A stretch of DNA of 64,000 nt from Verrucomicrobiia bacterium (GTDB lineage: Bacteria > Verrucomicrobiota > Verrucomicrobiia > Limisphaerales > JAEYXS01): NCBI GenBank assembly GCA_036405135.1, contig DASWYF010000039.1:1-64000 (forward strand), given 5' to 3'. This document shows, one piece after another, positions 1 to 8,800 of this stretch. The notes beneath the pieces are model-generated. The model searched no databases. It saw nothing but the letters and a program-made list of their open reading frames with translations, and had not been told where the DNA came from. How positions within the stretch are numbered: position 1 is the stretch's first letter; each line of letters begins with the position of its first letter. The translations under genes and the position numbers were made by a program.

Positions 1-1
1 G

Positions 2-28
2 GGTGGGGCAAAGCTGCCGCTTTGCCCT
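2..28. repeat. Short palindromic dispersed repeat, copy 1
   Basis: A 27-bp sequence containing the inverted repeat GGGCAAAGC-tgcc-GCTTTGCCC. The same 27 bp recur exactly at 35567-35593. Both copies are intergenic. It would fold as a short hairpin; no T-run follows, so a terminator role is not evident. Confidence 0.7.
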
Positions 29-246
29 GACTTTGGCCTTCACCGCCGGCCTCTCAAATGAAACCGCCCCCCGAAAAACACAGCTCTCCCTGTCCTCAGT
101 CTTGTTCATTCACCCTTTATAGACTTGTGGGTAATGCTCAGCCTCAACGGCGTGAGGGTGAGAACATCAAAAGCATTACCCCTGAATCTACGCTTTCTCA
201 GAATGCACTATCCCTCTATCTTTTTCGCGTGGCAAAACCGCAACAC

Positions 247-1041
247 ATGGAACTCGGCGAAGGCCGGAACATCACGCGCATCCCCATTCTCTATGAGGAT
301 CGCTCCGTCATGGCCATTGATAAACCCGCTGGCTGGCTCCTCGTCCCCTTCTCCTGGCAACGCACGCAGCGAAATCTCCAAGCCGCGGTCACGTCCTCCA
401 TCTCCGCTGGTCACTTCTGGGCACGCTCGCGTAATCTGAAGTTCCTCCGCCACGTCCATCGACTCGATGGCGACACCAGCGGCATCCTCCTTTTCGCGAA
501 AAGCCTCGGCGCCGTGGATACCTACAGCGACCTCTTCGAAACCCGTCAGATGGAGAAAACCTATCTGGTCGTCGTCCACGGCGTTCCCAAGCAAACCGAA
601 TGGACCTGTACCGCCAAGCTCGCTTCCGATCCGCAACAGGTCGGGCGCATGCGTGTGGATAACAAAGAGGGCAAAGACTGCGAAACCTCTTTCCGCGTCC
701 GTGATACCAATGGCACCTGGAGCCTCGTCGAAGCCTTCCCAGTGACCGGTCGCACACATCAGATTCGTGTCCACCTATTAGATTCGGGTCATGCCGTCGT
801 AGGCGATGATTACTACGGCCCCGACGCTGGCGATGGCCATAAACACCTGCCACCTCAACGCACCCCCTACCCCTTAGGCCTCCGCGCCGCCACTCTCGCC
901 TACTTCGATCCTTTCCTACGCAAGAACACCCGCATCAAGGCTCCGATGGACGACTTCATCACCGCCTTCGGTTTCCAACCTCCTCCTAAACCAACCAAGC
1001 CGGAGGCACGCACTGGTCCCCATCTGAAAACTGAAAACTGA
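247..1041 (+). CDS. RluA-family RNA pseudouridine synthase
   Basis: This 264-residue protein should convert uridine to pseudouridine in rRNA or tRNA. The RluA-family catalytic signature HRLDGDTSG is at residues 71-79, with Asp74 as the expected nucleophile. The N-terminal YEDRSVMAIDKPAGW segment is typical of the catalytic fold. The frame is open upstream to 58, but that extra sequence shows no family similarity, so the ATG at 247 is preferred. There is no S4 domain, so the protein resembles the short RluA/RluC-like or TruC-type enzymes. The exact RNA target cannot be told from sequence. It converges on the cation exporter gene that follows. Confidence 0.88.
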   Translation: MELGEGRNITRIPILYEDRSVMAIDKPAGWLLVPFSWQRTQRNLQAAVTSSISAGHFWARSRNLKFLRHVHRLDGDTSGILLFAKSLGAVDTYSDLFETRQMEKTYLVVVHGVPKQTEWTCTAKLASDPQQVGRMRVDNKEGKDCETSFRVRDTNGTWSLVEAFPVTGRTHQIRVHLLDSGHAVVGDDYYGPDAGDGHKHLPPQRTPYPLGLRAATLAYFDPFLRKNTRIKAPMDDFITAFGFQPPPKPTKPEARTGPHLKTEN

Positions 1042-1059
1042 AAACTTAGAACTCTTTCC

Positions 1060-1953
1060 TCATTCCTTCGTCATTCTTTGGCCGTATGGCTCGATGTGTA
1101 CCAAGACATCCTCCACCTGTGGCATCGCACTTTTGATCCTGTCTTTCACCTGATGTGCGATATCATGAGCGCTCAAGACGGTCATCTGCGGGTCCACTTG
1201 CACATGAATATCCACAAAGAGATGTGGACCCGCTTTGCGGATCAGACACTTCTCAATATCTTTCACGCCCTCCACTGCTCCGCCCAAAGACCTCACTTGC
1301 CTCTCGATCTCTGGATCCGCTTTGACATCCATCAATTCATTGGCGGCATTACGAAAAAGTCGTGAACCATTCCAGCCAATGATACCCGCAGCAAAAAACG
1401 CAGCCCAATCATCAGCCGCTTCGTAGCCTGGACCACCGAGCAAGGCCACAGCGATGCCGATGAAGGCGGCAGCGGAAGTAAGCGCATCGCTCCGATGATG
1501 CCAGGCATCCGTCTCCACAGCCGTGCTCTCAACCGTGGCCGATTCCTTTAGCACATGACGAAAAAGGGTTTCCTTCACCAACACGACGCCAAGCAAAACG
1601 ATCAAGGTGAATGGAGCGGGCATGGAATGCGGCGTGAGAATCTCCCGGACCGCCGTGATGCCGATCCAGACGGCGGCAAAGATGAGCATCGTGGACACCA
1701 CAGCAGCCGCGATCGGTTCGGCTTTGCCATGACCGTAGGGATGATCCTTGTCCGCCGGCTCCTTCGCCACTACCAACCCGCGCCACACGATCACCGAGCT
1801 GAATACATCCGCCAGCGATTCCACCCCATCCGCAACCAAGGCATGCGAATGCCCCACCACACCGGCGATCGTCTTGCCTGCGGCCAATACCGTGTTCACG
1901 ATCATGCCGATGAATGTCACCCGTAGACTGCGCTGTAAACGATCCATTTCCAT
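1060..1953 (-). CDS. Cation diffusion facilitator (CDF) family metal exporter
   Basis: This 297-residue inner-membrane protein should export a divalent metal (Zn, Fe, Mn or Co) by proton exchange. Visible CDF features are an ADGVESLAD segment at 41-49 in TM2, DHPYGHGKAE at 70-79 in the cytoplasmic loop, and the HxxxD pair His152/Asp156 in TM5. About six hydrophobic segments are followed by a cytoplasmic ferredoxin-like C-terminal domain ending near the HIEPYG motif. Metal specificity cannot be assigned with confidence. It stands alone, converging with the pseudouridine synthase gene and diverging from the PmoA-like gene. Confidence 0.92.
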   Translation of the reverse strand: MEMDRLQRSLRVTFIGMIVNTVLAAGKTIAGVVGHSHALVADGVESLADVFSSVIVWRGLVVAKEPADKDHPYGHGKAEPIAAAVVSTMLIFAAVWIGITAVREILTPHSMPAPFTLIVLLGVVLVKETLFRHVLKESATVESTAVETDAWHHRSDALTSAAAFIGIAVALLGGPGYEAADDWAAFFAAGIIGWNGSRLFRNAANELMDVKADPEIERQVRSLGGAVEGVKDIEKCLIRKAGPHLFVDIHVQVDPQMTVLSAHDIAHQVKDRIKSAMPQVEDVLVHIEPYGQRMTKE

Positions 1954-2138
1954 GCGACCAATAGCTTTGTCACTCTACCATTCCATCTCCCCCTCGGTAA
2001 TGGCAAGCCAGTCAATGTTAGGCAAACCAATGAATTTGCCTCCTCCGCACTTCGTCAAACCCCGAGATTTCGGTCACGATTCACAGGCCTTTTGCATTGA
2101 CCGCCCATCGCTCAAAACTAACATTCACCTCCATCGCT

Positions 2139-3176
2139 ATGACCCGGTTCAAAACGTTGCCATTTTTGTTCTCTTTGCTGCTCTGCACCGCCTGTGCCAC
2201 TACGGATAAAGGTGCTTCCACCCCCCGCAAAACCACTGGCGTCAAGATTACTAAGGATGATACCGCGCTCAGCATCAAAGTGAACGGTGCCCTCTTCAGC
2301 GTTTACAACTACAATGCCGACGGCGCGAAACGCCCCTACTTCTATCCCGTCTACGGTCCCAGCGGCAAACTGACCGTTCGCAACTGGCCGATGAAGGAAG
2401 TGCCCAACGAAGAACGAGATCACCCGCACCATCAAGGCATCTGGTTCGGCCATCGCGAGGTCAACGGCATGACCTTCTGGGATAACAACACGAACGGTGG
2501 CTACCAGGTCCACGAGAAGTTCGTCGATATCAGTAGTGGCAAGAAAGCGGGCCAGTTCACCGAAAAAGTCCGCTGGGATGATAAGGATGGCAAGGAAGTC
2601 TGCCGCGATGTCCGCACCATCACCATCCTGAACAAGCCCGAGGGCTACTTCATGGACTTCGAGATCACCCTCTTCGCTACCGGCGGCAAACTCCATTTCG
2701 GCGATGACAAGGATGGTCTTATGGCCATCCGCGTGGCCGAATCCATGCGCCTGAAAATCCCGAACGAATGGAACAAAGCCAAGTCCGGCACTAAAGCAGG
2801 TGAAGGCCACATCGTCGTAAGCGATGGTTCACGCGATGATTCCGCCTGGGGCAAGAAAGGCCCTTGGTGCGATTACTACGGCCCCGTTAACGGCGAGACC
2901 ATCGGCGTCGCCATCTTCGATCACCCGGACAACCTCCGTTATCCCACCTGGTGGCACGTTCGTGATTATGGCCTCTTCGCCGCCAATCCCTTCGGTAAAC
3001 GCCATTTCGAGAAGCTTGCCGACACCAAGGCGGGCGACTTCGAACTCCCCGCAGGCAAAAGCATCACCTTCAAATACCGCTTTTACTTCCACAAAGGCGA
3101 TGAAAAGCAGGCCCGCGTGGCCGATCATTACGCCGATTATCTGCGCGAAACCTCTTTGCGCCTGACCAGCCGTTGA
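2139..3176 (+). CDS. PmoA-like (DUF6807) family exported protein
   Basis: This 345-residue protein matches the family named for methane oxygenase PmoA (DUF6807). The family is common in Verrucomicrobia and Planctomycetes and has no proven function. The hallmark HPHHQGIWFGH motif is at residues 95-105. The N-terminus from the ATG at 2139 is a signal peptide with Cys16 and Cys19 at its end, so it may be a lipoprotein. The frame is open up to 2097, but the start at 2139 gives the clean signal peptide. It lies 22 nt before a Gfo/Idh/MocA oxidoreductase. These families often occur together in carbohydrate-degradation loci, so a shared sugar-related role is inferred. Confidence 0.82.
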   Translation: MTRFKTLPFLFSLLLCTACATTDKGASTPRKTTGVKITKDDTALSIKVNGALFSVYNYNADGAKRPYFYPVYGPSGKLTVRNWPMKEVPNEERDHPHHQGIWFGHREVNGMTFWDNNTNGGYQVHEKFVDISSGKKAGQFTEKVRWDDKDGKEVCRDVRTITILNKPEGYFMDFEITLFATGGKLHFGDDKDGLMAIRVAESMRLKIPNEWNKAKSGTKAGEGHIVVSDGSRDDSAWGKKGPWCDYYGPVNGETIGVAIFDHPDNLRYPTWWHVRDYGLFAANPFGKRHFEKLADTKAGDFELPAGKSITFKYRFYFHKGDEKQARVADHYADYLRETSLRLTSR

Positions 3177-3198
3177 TTTAGACTGTCCCCATTCTCCT

Positions 3199-4668
3199 AT
3201 GAAGAACCAAACACGTCGTAACTTCTTGAAGACCTCCCTCTTCGCCGGAGCCACCATCGCGTGGACCGCGAAGTCCTGGGCGCAAGTCCCGGGTGCCAAC
3301 AGCTCCATCCGCGTTGCTACTGTCGGCTTCCGTGGCCGTGGTAAAGATCACATCGGCGGCATGCTCAAGCTCGCCCCGGAAGGTGTGAAATACGTCGCCC
3401 TGTGCGATGTGGACCAGAAAGTTTTGGATAGCGGCAAAGACGCCTTCGCCAAGATGAAGGAACCGCTGACGGTGGATACCTACACCGACATGCGGAAGAT
3501 GTATGACCGCAAGGACATCGATGTCGTCACCATCGCCACGCCGAATCACTGGCACGCTCTGGCTGCCATCTGGGCCATCCAGGCGGGAAAAGATGTGTAT
3601 GTGGAGAAGCCCGTTTCTCACAACGTCTGGGAAGGCCGCAAGATCGTCGAAGCCGCCCGCAAGTACAACAAGATCGTCCAGACCGGCACGCAAAGCCGCT
3701 CCAGCCATGCGATCAAGGAAACGATCGCTTGGGTGAAAGCTGGCAACCTCGGCAAGATGAAGGTCGCCCGTGGTCTGTGCTACAAGCCCCGCGCCAGCAT
3801 CGGAGACACCGAAGGCGCACAAACCGTTCCTGAAACCGTCAATTACGACATCTGGTGCGGCCCCGCCCCGCTCACGCCGCCGATGCGTAACAGCAAGACC
3901 TACGGCCCCATCCACTATGAGTGGCACTGGTTCTGGGCTTACGGCAATGGCGACTTGGGCAACCAAGGCATCCATCAGATGGACATCGCCCGTTGGTTCC
4001 TCGGCGTCGATCACCTTTCACCCAAAGTGTTCAGCGTCGGTGGCCGTCTTGGTTACAAAGACGATGCCGAAACCCCGAATACACAGATCGTCTATCATGA
4101 CTACGAAGGCACACCCTTGATCTTCGAAGTCCGTGGTTTGCCCCAAAAGACCGGGGCCAAAGAAATGGACAAATATAAGGGCGGCAGTGTGGCGGTTATC
4201 ATTGAATGTGAAGGCGGCCACGTCACCGTGCCGAACTACACCAGTGCCACGGCGGTGGATAAGGACGGCAAGACCATCAAGGAATGGAAAGGTGCCACCG
4301 ACCACTACGATAACTTCATCCAATGCGTGAAGAGCCGCAAGGCATCTGACCTGCACGCGGACATCTGGGAAGGCCACCTCTCCAGCGCCCTCTGCCACAC
4401 TGGCAACATCTCTTATCGTCTCGGCAAGAAATCCTCGCCGGACGAGATCAAGGAAACCATCAAGGGCAGCCCGGATGCCGTTCCGACCTTTGAGCGCATG
4501 GCCGAACACCTCGCTGCCAACGGCGTGGACATCAAGGCTGACAACTTGACCGTTGGTCCCGTGCTCACGATGGACCCCAAGACCGAGAAGTTCGTCGGCA
4601 ATGCCGAGGCAGACAAGATGCTGACCCGCGAGTATCGCGCGCCTTACGTGGTGCCCGAACGCGTGTAA
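3199..4668 (+). CDS. Gfo/Idh/MocA family oxidoreductase, Tat-exported
   Basis: This 489-residue protein is probably an NAD(P)-dependent sugar oxidoreductase. The N-terminus carries a twin-arginine signal (TRRNFLK, residues 5-11) and an Ala-Gln cleavage region near 28-29. A Rossmann glycine motif GFRGRG is at 43-48, and the family EKPVS motif (Lys137) at 136-140. A conserved GNQGIHQMDIARW segment is typical of the large family expanded in Planctomycetes and Verrucomicrobia. It probably forms an operon with the PmoA-like gene 22 nt upstream and ends at a strong hairpin terminator. The substrate is unknown. Confidence 0.9.
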   Translation: MKNQTRRNFLKTSLFAGATIAWTAKSWAQVPGANSSIRVATVGFRGRGKDHIGGMLKLAPEGVKYVALCDVDQKVLDSGKDAFAKMKEPLTVDTYTDMRKMYDRKDIDVVTIATPNHWHALAAIWAIQAGKDVYVEKPVSHNVWEGRKIVEAARKYNKIVQTGTQSRSSHAIKETIAWVKAGNLGKMKVARGLCYKPRASIGDTEGAQTVPETVNYDIWCGPAPLTPPMRNSKTYGPIHYEWHWFWAYGNGDLGNQGIHQMDIARWFLGVDHLSPKVFSVGGRLGYKDDAETPNTQIVYHDYEGTPLIFEVRGLPQKTGAKEMDKYKGGSVAVIIECEGGHVTVPNYTSATAVDKDGKTIKEWKGATDHYDNFIQCVKSRKASDLHADIWEGHLSSALCHTGNISYRLGKKSSPDEIKETIKGSPDAVPTFERMAEHLAANGVDIKADNLTVGPVLTMDPKTEKFVGNAEADKMLTREYRAPYVVPERV

Positions 4669-4687
4669 GCGGAATTCTCTTCAAATC

Positions 4688-4730
4688 AAAACCGGGTTTC
4701 GGCGAAATGCTGAAACCCGGTTTTTCTTTT
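4688..4730. terminator. Bidirectional intrinsic terminator
   Basis: A 13-bp perfect stem (AAAACCGGGTTTC / GAAACCCGGTTTT) with an 11-nt loop is followed by a T-rich tract. The A-rich left flank also lets it end leftward transcription. It sits between the converging oxidoreductase and ABC permease genes. Confidence 0.85.
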
Positions 4731-4746
4731 TCTGAAATCTTACACC

Positions 4747-5577
4747 TTACGATTTGATGTCACGCAATTGAAACACCGTGCAGCCTACCACCAGAAAGGT
4801 CAGGTTGAACCCTGTCAAAATACTCACTGACTCCCAGATTCGCGCCACGGGGATAGGCTGCGCCAGCATAAGCTGCCAGAGGTTAAGATGATAAGTGAGA
4901 AACCAATGCTGAATATCTTCAAAAAACGGGATATTCATCAGTATTATGTTCAGAAAAATGAACGAGAGCCCCAGTATGGTTGCTGCTGCGGGTTTCACGT
5001 TGAAACAGGAAAACATGAATGCCAAGGTCATGATCGTGGTCGCATTTAACGCCATCATCAACACCGCCCATGTATAATGGATAAGCCCATCGCTCGGCGA
5101 AAAAACGCTGAACAAGCCCGGCATAAACGCGAACATCCCTCCCCACGGGAACAGGATTTGTGCAAACAAAACTCCAAATGCCCCCAGACAGATCGCGCAA
5201 GAGATGGAGAAGATCACTCCAGCCAGCCATTTGACCATCAACAAACGCAAGCGGCTGATGGGCCGGGACAATATCATGCGCAATGTTCCATCTTCCGCTT
5301 CCTTGGCCACCATGTCTCCCCCCACCAAAGATACGTAGAGCGGTAACATCATCATCGCTATGGGGATAAGCATGAGAGTTGCCACCGTCAGACTGGTGAT
5401 GAACTCTTCCGGAGCATAACCGTTTCCAACCAAGGTGCTCCTCATGTTTTTGAGACCTTGAAATTTCGCGATGAGCACGACTGTGCATTGCGTCAGCAGA
5501 AACATCAGGAAGCCAATATACGTCCGCTTCTTCCCGAACAGTTTCCAGAGTTCATTGCGTAATTGCAGCCAAAGCAT
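4747..5577 (-). CDS. ABC-2 type transporter permease
   Basis: This 276-residue integral membrane protein has about six hydrophobic segments and an N-terminal cytoplasmic stretch (LRNELWKLFGKKRTY) typical of ABC-2/NatB-like permeases. A periplasmic or cytoplasmic loop between TM1 and TM2 is followed by GGDMVAKEAEDGTLRMILSRP, the family's conserved coupling region. It is the downstream partner of the ATPase gene, which ends 10 nt before it, so the two form an exporter. The cargo is unknown. Confidence 0.88.
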   Translation of the reverse strand: MLWLQLRNELWKLFGKKRTYIGFLMFLLTQCTVVLIAKFQGLKNMRSTLVGNGYAPEEFITSLTVATLMLIPIAMMMLPLYVSLVGGDMVAKEAEDGTLRMILSRPISRLRLLMVKWLAGVIFSISCAICLGAFGVLFAQILFPWGGMFAFMPGLFSVFSPSDGLIHYTWAVLMMALNATTIMTLAFMFSCFNVKPAAATILGLSFIFLNIILMNIPFFEDIQHWFLTYHLNLWQLMLAQPIPVARIWESVSILTGFNLTFLVVGCTVFQLRDIKS

Positions 5578-5587
5578 CTTATGTCCC

Positions 5588-6490
5588 TCAGTTCTTTTTC
5601 CCCGCTGCTTTCACCAGTGATAGATAAAAATCCTCCAGCGTCGCCTGATGCGGTGCCATCTCCTGCACGCGGAACCCTCGTTCCACCACGCACTCCACCA
5701 ACTGATCCGGCGTGACCTTGTCTGCCAGCGCAAACAGATCTCCCTCCCTTTCATCCACCACCATCCGCATATGCTTCAATTGTGCTCGCAAGCGTTCCGG
5801 CTCCGAAGTCCTCAGTCGCACCCAAGTCTTATCCCCGCGCACATCCTTCAAGGTGCCTTCAAACACTTTCACCCCTTTCTGCATCACCGCTATACGCGTG
5901 CAAAGTTGCTCCACTTCATTGAGCAGATGCGAGGAAAGCAAAATAGTTAGGCCCAATTCGCGTTGCAGCCGCAAGATCGTCTGCCGCATTTCATGGATTC
6001 CCTCGGGGTCCAGACCATCACTCGGCTCATCCAAAATGAGCAGTTCCGGATTCGGCAGAAGGGCTTGGGCCAAAGCCAACCGTGTCCGCATGCCATGCGA
6101 ATAGGTCCTCACTGCCGCTTTGTCACGTCCCGTCAACCCCACCCACTCTATCACTTCCCGCAAACGCTCCGGCGGAGTAGGTGCTGTGTAATGGCTGAGT
6201 ATCTCCAAATTCCTCCAGCCACTGAGGTAATCGTAGAAGACCGGCGTCTCGAAGATGGCACCCACTTTTTCCAAAGCCTTCTGACGATGCTGTGTCACAT
6301 CATGACCGCAGACCCGCACCTCACCCTCTGTCGGCCATACCTGCCCCAGCATCATGCCGATGCATGTGCTCTTGCCCGCCCCATTGTGACCCAGCAAACC
6401 AAATATCTCTCCCTTCGGCACGGTCAGATCGATCCGCTCCACGGCAGCCCTTTGCCCGAACACCTTGCGCACCCCTTTGAGCTCGATCAC
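5588..6490 (-). CDS. ABC transporter ATP-binding protein
   Basis: This 300-residue ATPase powers the permease encoded just downstream. The Walker A motif GHNGAGKST is at residues 34-42, the signature SHGMRTR at 131-137, and Walker B LLILDEP at 150-156 with catalytic Glu155. A C-terminal extension of about 80 residues follows the nucleotide-binding domain, as in Nod/CcmA/Nat-type exporter ATPases. Its start overlaps the end of the pseudopilin gene by 4 nt, so pseudopilin, ATPase and permease may be co-transcribed. The substrate is not evident. Confidence 0.93.
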   Translation of the reverse strand: MIELKGVRKVFGQRAAVERIDLTVPKGEIFGLLGHNGAGKSTCIGMMLGQVWPTEGEVRVCGHDVTQHRQKALEKVGAIFETPVFYDYLSGWRNLEILSHYTAPTPPERLREVIEWVGLTGRDKAAVRTYSHGMRTRLALAQALLPNPELLILDEPSDGLDPEGIHEMRQTILRLQRELGLTILLSSHLLNEVEQLCTRIAVMQKGVKVFEGTLKDVRGDKTWVRLRTSEPERLRAQLKHMRMVVDEREGDLFALADKVTPDQLVECVVERGFRVQEMAPHQATLEDFYLSLVKAAGKKN

Positions 6491-7041
6491 TTGGTTCCCT
6501 CCACAGCCAGCAGGTTTTTCAAATGCCCGTCAGCATACAGATAGTTCACCGCTTTATCTTCACCTTTTGCCCGGTGAAACGATTCCTTATCAAAGAACAA
6601 AGGCACTTGGTACGATTTGAAATTCATCGAAAAAATACGGAACCGGTCTTCCGCCTGCCCATTCACGAGCACATTCCATGCATAGCTCGAGCCGGTTTGC
6701 TGAAAAAGTTGCTTGTCATCCGAGGGGCAACGCCACACCTGGGCCGCACCGACGAAGTTCGAGAGAATCCGATCCGGACTGCTCGGAAAGTTCGTCATGA
6801 ACGTGTTCGTGCTCACCGGGCGATCATACATCACCGGCATGCGTTGCTTGTTCTGATCCACATAGAGCTGCAAGCCGATGCCCAGTTGCCTCAGATTGCT
6901 CAGACACTGAGTGGCTTTCGCTGATTCCTTGGCTTTGGAGATCACCGGCAAAAGCATGGAAACCAAAATACCGATCACCGCGATCACCACCAGCAACTCC
7001 ACCAAGGTGAAAGCTTTATGGGATGTGCGATGTGCTCTCAT
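6487..7041 (-). CDS. Type II secretion-like pseudopilin, H-x9-DG type
   Basis: This 184-residue protein has a prepilin leader ending before Phe11 and the hydrophobic helix FTLVELLVVIAVIGI with the conserved Glu at +5 (Glu15). The C-terminus carries NYLYADGHLKNL, the motif of the large 'H-x9-DG' pseudopilin family of Planctomycetes and Verrucomicrobia. Such proteins occur in many lone copies and have no settled function. It lies between a small membrane-anchored protein and the ABC transporter genes and overlaps the ATPase gene by 4 nt. Confidence 0.88.
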   Translation of the reverse strand: MRAHRTSHKAFTLVELLVVIAVIGILVSMLLPVISKAKESAKATQCLSNLRQLGIGLQLYVDQNKQRMPVMYDRPVSTNTFMTNFPSSPDRILSNFVGAAQVWRCPSDDKQLFQQTGSSYAWNVLVNGQAEDRFRIFSMNFKSYQVPLFFDKESFHRAKGEDKAVNYLYADGHLKNLLAVEGTK

Positions 7042-7043
7042 GC

Positions 7044-7694
7044 TTAACGCCGGAACAACCGGCCGCTCTCCATTGTTTTCTGCAACTCTTCCATGAAAGG
7101 TGCCAGCTCGGCCTTCGTCTGGGCTGAACTGTCTTTGTAAAAAGAGTTCAACCCCATCTTCATCACCTTCGCTTGAAGTTCCGGCGTCAATTCCGGTTCA
7201 CGCTCACGCCGTTTGGCTTTTTCTTTGCTCTTTTCATCACCTGCAGATGCCATCTCCGTATCTTGCTCTTCGCGCGCTTTCTTCATCCGCTTGATCGCCT
7301 CACTCACCGCTTTCTGCCGCTTGTCCTCCGGCATTTCTTCAAACGCCGTCATCATCTGTTTGAAGCCCGTCGGCAATGTATCCTCCAAAAATTGCTCCTT
7401 CTCCGCATCGGTCATCTGCTTGAAAAGCCGCCCCCATTCATCATCCATCCGGGCACGCCGACGGTCTTCGTAACCAAGTGCATTCAACATGGCGGCAAGT
7501 TTCTTCAGCCGTTTTAACCTTTCTTCCGGAGAAAGGCTGCTGAGATCGGTGTCATGAAGGGAAGTGACGATCTTTTCCACCGTCACCTTCGCATTGCGCG
7601 CGAGGACAAAGCCAGTGATCGCCACCACCCACACCGCCACAAAGACGGATACGGCGATCATCACCACTCGTTTTTGTCTTTGGGTCACAGCCAT
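7044..7694 (-). CDS. Hypothetical protein with single N-terminal membrane anchor
   Basis: A 216-residue protein of unknown function. One hydrophobic segment (about residues 11-31) is followed by a highly charged, probably helical domain rich in Lys, Glu, Met and Arg. It includes an acidic/basic stretch around residues 135-165 that could be coiled coil. It ends 2 nt before the pseudopilin gene, which suggests co-transcription with the pseudopilin and the ABC exporter. No enzymatic motif is visible. Confidence 0.72.
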   Translation of the reverse strand: MAVTQRQKRVVMIAVSVFVAVWVVAITGFVLARNAKVTVEKIVTSLHDTDLSSLSPEERLKRLKKLAAMLNALGYEDRRRARMDDEWGRLFKQMTDAEKEQFLEDTLPTGFKQMMTAFEEMPEDKRQKAVSEAIKRMKKAREEQDTEMASAGDEKSKEKAKRREREPELTPELQAKVMKMGLNSFYKDSSAQTKAELAPFMEELQKTMESGRLFRR

Positions 7695-7778
7695 AGCTTA
7701 TGCCAAACCAGATTGGATGCCACTGAAAAACTACGATTGCGATTTGCCGAAAAACAAATCTGCAGTTATGCATCCTGT

Positions 7779-8741
7779 GTGCGACGCTCCTTCTGTCACG
7801 CTCTCGACTGGCTGGCCATCCAGTTAGCCTGTCGAAGTCCGCAACGTGGCATCCATCTGCCTGAGCCGCATAATCGCATCACCAACTTGCTGGCTCTTCC
7901 CGATTTCTTTTCCGATCAAGTCGCACCATTGGCTGAGATACATTTTGACGGCGATCATCATTTCTCCTTTCCCTCGCCGCTGCCTTGTCCTTGGCCTGCC
8001 AATAATACTGTTCACGGCAGGATCTATCGTTCGGAGAACGAGTGGATGAAGCGCCCTGTTGTGCTTCTACTTCACGGTTGGAACGGGGAATTGAATTATG
8101 AGCTGCTCTTTCCTTGGATGGGTCGCAGACTGGCTGCGGAAGGTGTGACCGCACTTAGCGTCCTGCTGCCTTATCATGGCAATCGCAAACCGAATGAACC
8201 GGGAGCCATCCGTAATTTCATCTGTGATGACGTCGGTTCCGTCCTGGCTGCCGCCCGTCAAAGCATTGCCGACTGCCGCGCACTGATCCGTTGGCTGCAT
8301 GCGCAAGGCTGTCCTCACATCAGCGTATTTGGATTGTCCTTCGGTGGCTGGCTGACGGGGTTGCTAGCTTGTCATGAACCACTTCTCTCCAGCGCCATCC
8401 TAGGCACGCCCATCAATCGCATGGATCGCTCCTTGCGTGAACTTGCCTTTTGCCAGCCCCTTAAGGAAAAACTTGAAGAACACCAACTCGGCGTGACTCA
8501 GTTTGATCTCGCTAATCAAAAGCCGCTGCTATCGCCGAAACAGATACTTCTCCTTGAATCCACTCACGACCTGTTCACCCCTGCCGAAGCCGTTGAGGAA
8601 CTCTGGCAAACTTGGCAGCAGCCGGAGATATGGCGCGTTCCTCACGGTCATATCAGCGTCCTTTTCTCCAGGAAAATCATGACCCAAGTGTGCGATTGGA
8701 TCGTCCAGCAATCCCAGATCAACAACAAGCCCGCACGATAA
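7779..8741 (+). CDS. Alpha/beta hydrolase family protein
   Basis: A serine hydrolase of the dienelactone hydrolase/esterase type. The oxyanion-region motif LLLHGWNG is followed by the nucleophile elbow GLSFGG (GxSxG). A likely acid lies in ESTHDLFTPAE and a C-terminal His in PHGHIS. There is no ATG before the catalytic domain. The frame stays open well upstream and overlaps the divergent gene, so the true start is uncertain; the GTG at 7779 is a plausible non-ATG start. The substrate is unknown. It is followed by a hairpin terminator shared with glgC. Confidence 0.72.
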   Translation: MRRSFCHALDWLAIQLACRSPQRGIHLPEPHNRITNLLALPDFFSDQVAPLAEIHFDGDHHFSFPSPLPCPWPANNTVHGRIYRSENEWMKRPVVLLLHGWNGELNYELLFPWMGRRLAAEGVTALSVLLPYHGNRKPNEPGAIRNFICDDVGSVLAAARQSIADCRALIRWLHAQGCPHISVFGLSFGGWLTGLLACHEPLLSSAILGTPINRMDRSLRELAFCQPLKEKLEEHQLGVTQFDLANQKPLLSPKQILLLESTHDLFTPAEAVEELWQTWQQPEIWRVPHGHISVLFSRKIMTQVCDWIVQQSQINNKPAR

Positions 8742-8746
8742 GCAAA

Positions 8747-8776
8747 ACAGCCGCCAGAAGTTCATCTGGCGGCTGT
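8747..8776. terminator. Bidirectional terminator hairpin
   Basis: A perfect 12-bp inverted repeat (ACAGCCGCCAGA / TCTGGCGGCTGT) with a 6-nt loop lies between the converging hydrolase and glgC genes. The flanks are only weakly T-rich. Confidence 0.65.
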
Positions 8777-8800
8777 CGCTGATAAACTTTTCAGGTCCGC

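Noticed and set aside
58-246. N-terminal extension of the pseudouridine synthase
   Set aside because: The added 63 residues do not resemble the family, and they follow an intergenic palindrome; the ATG at 247 fits the domain start.
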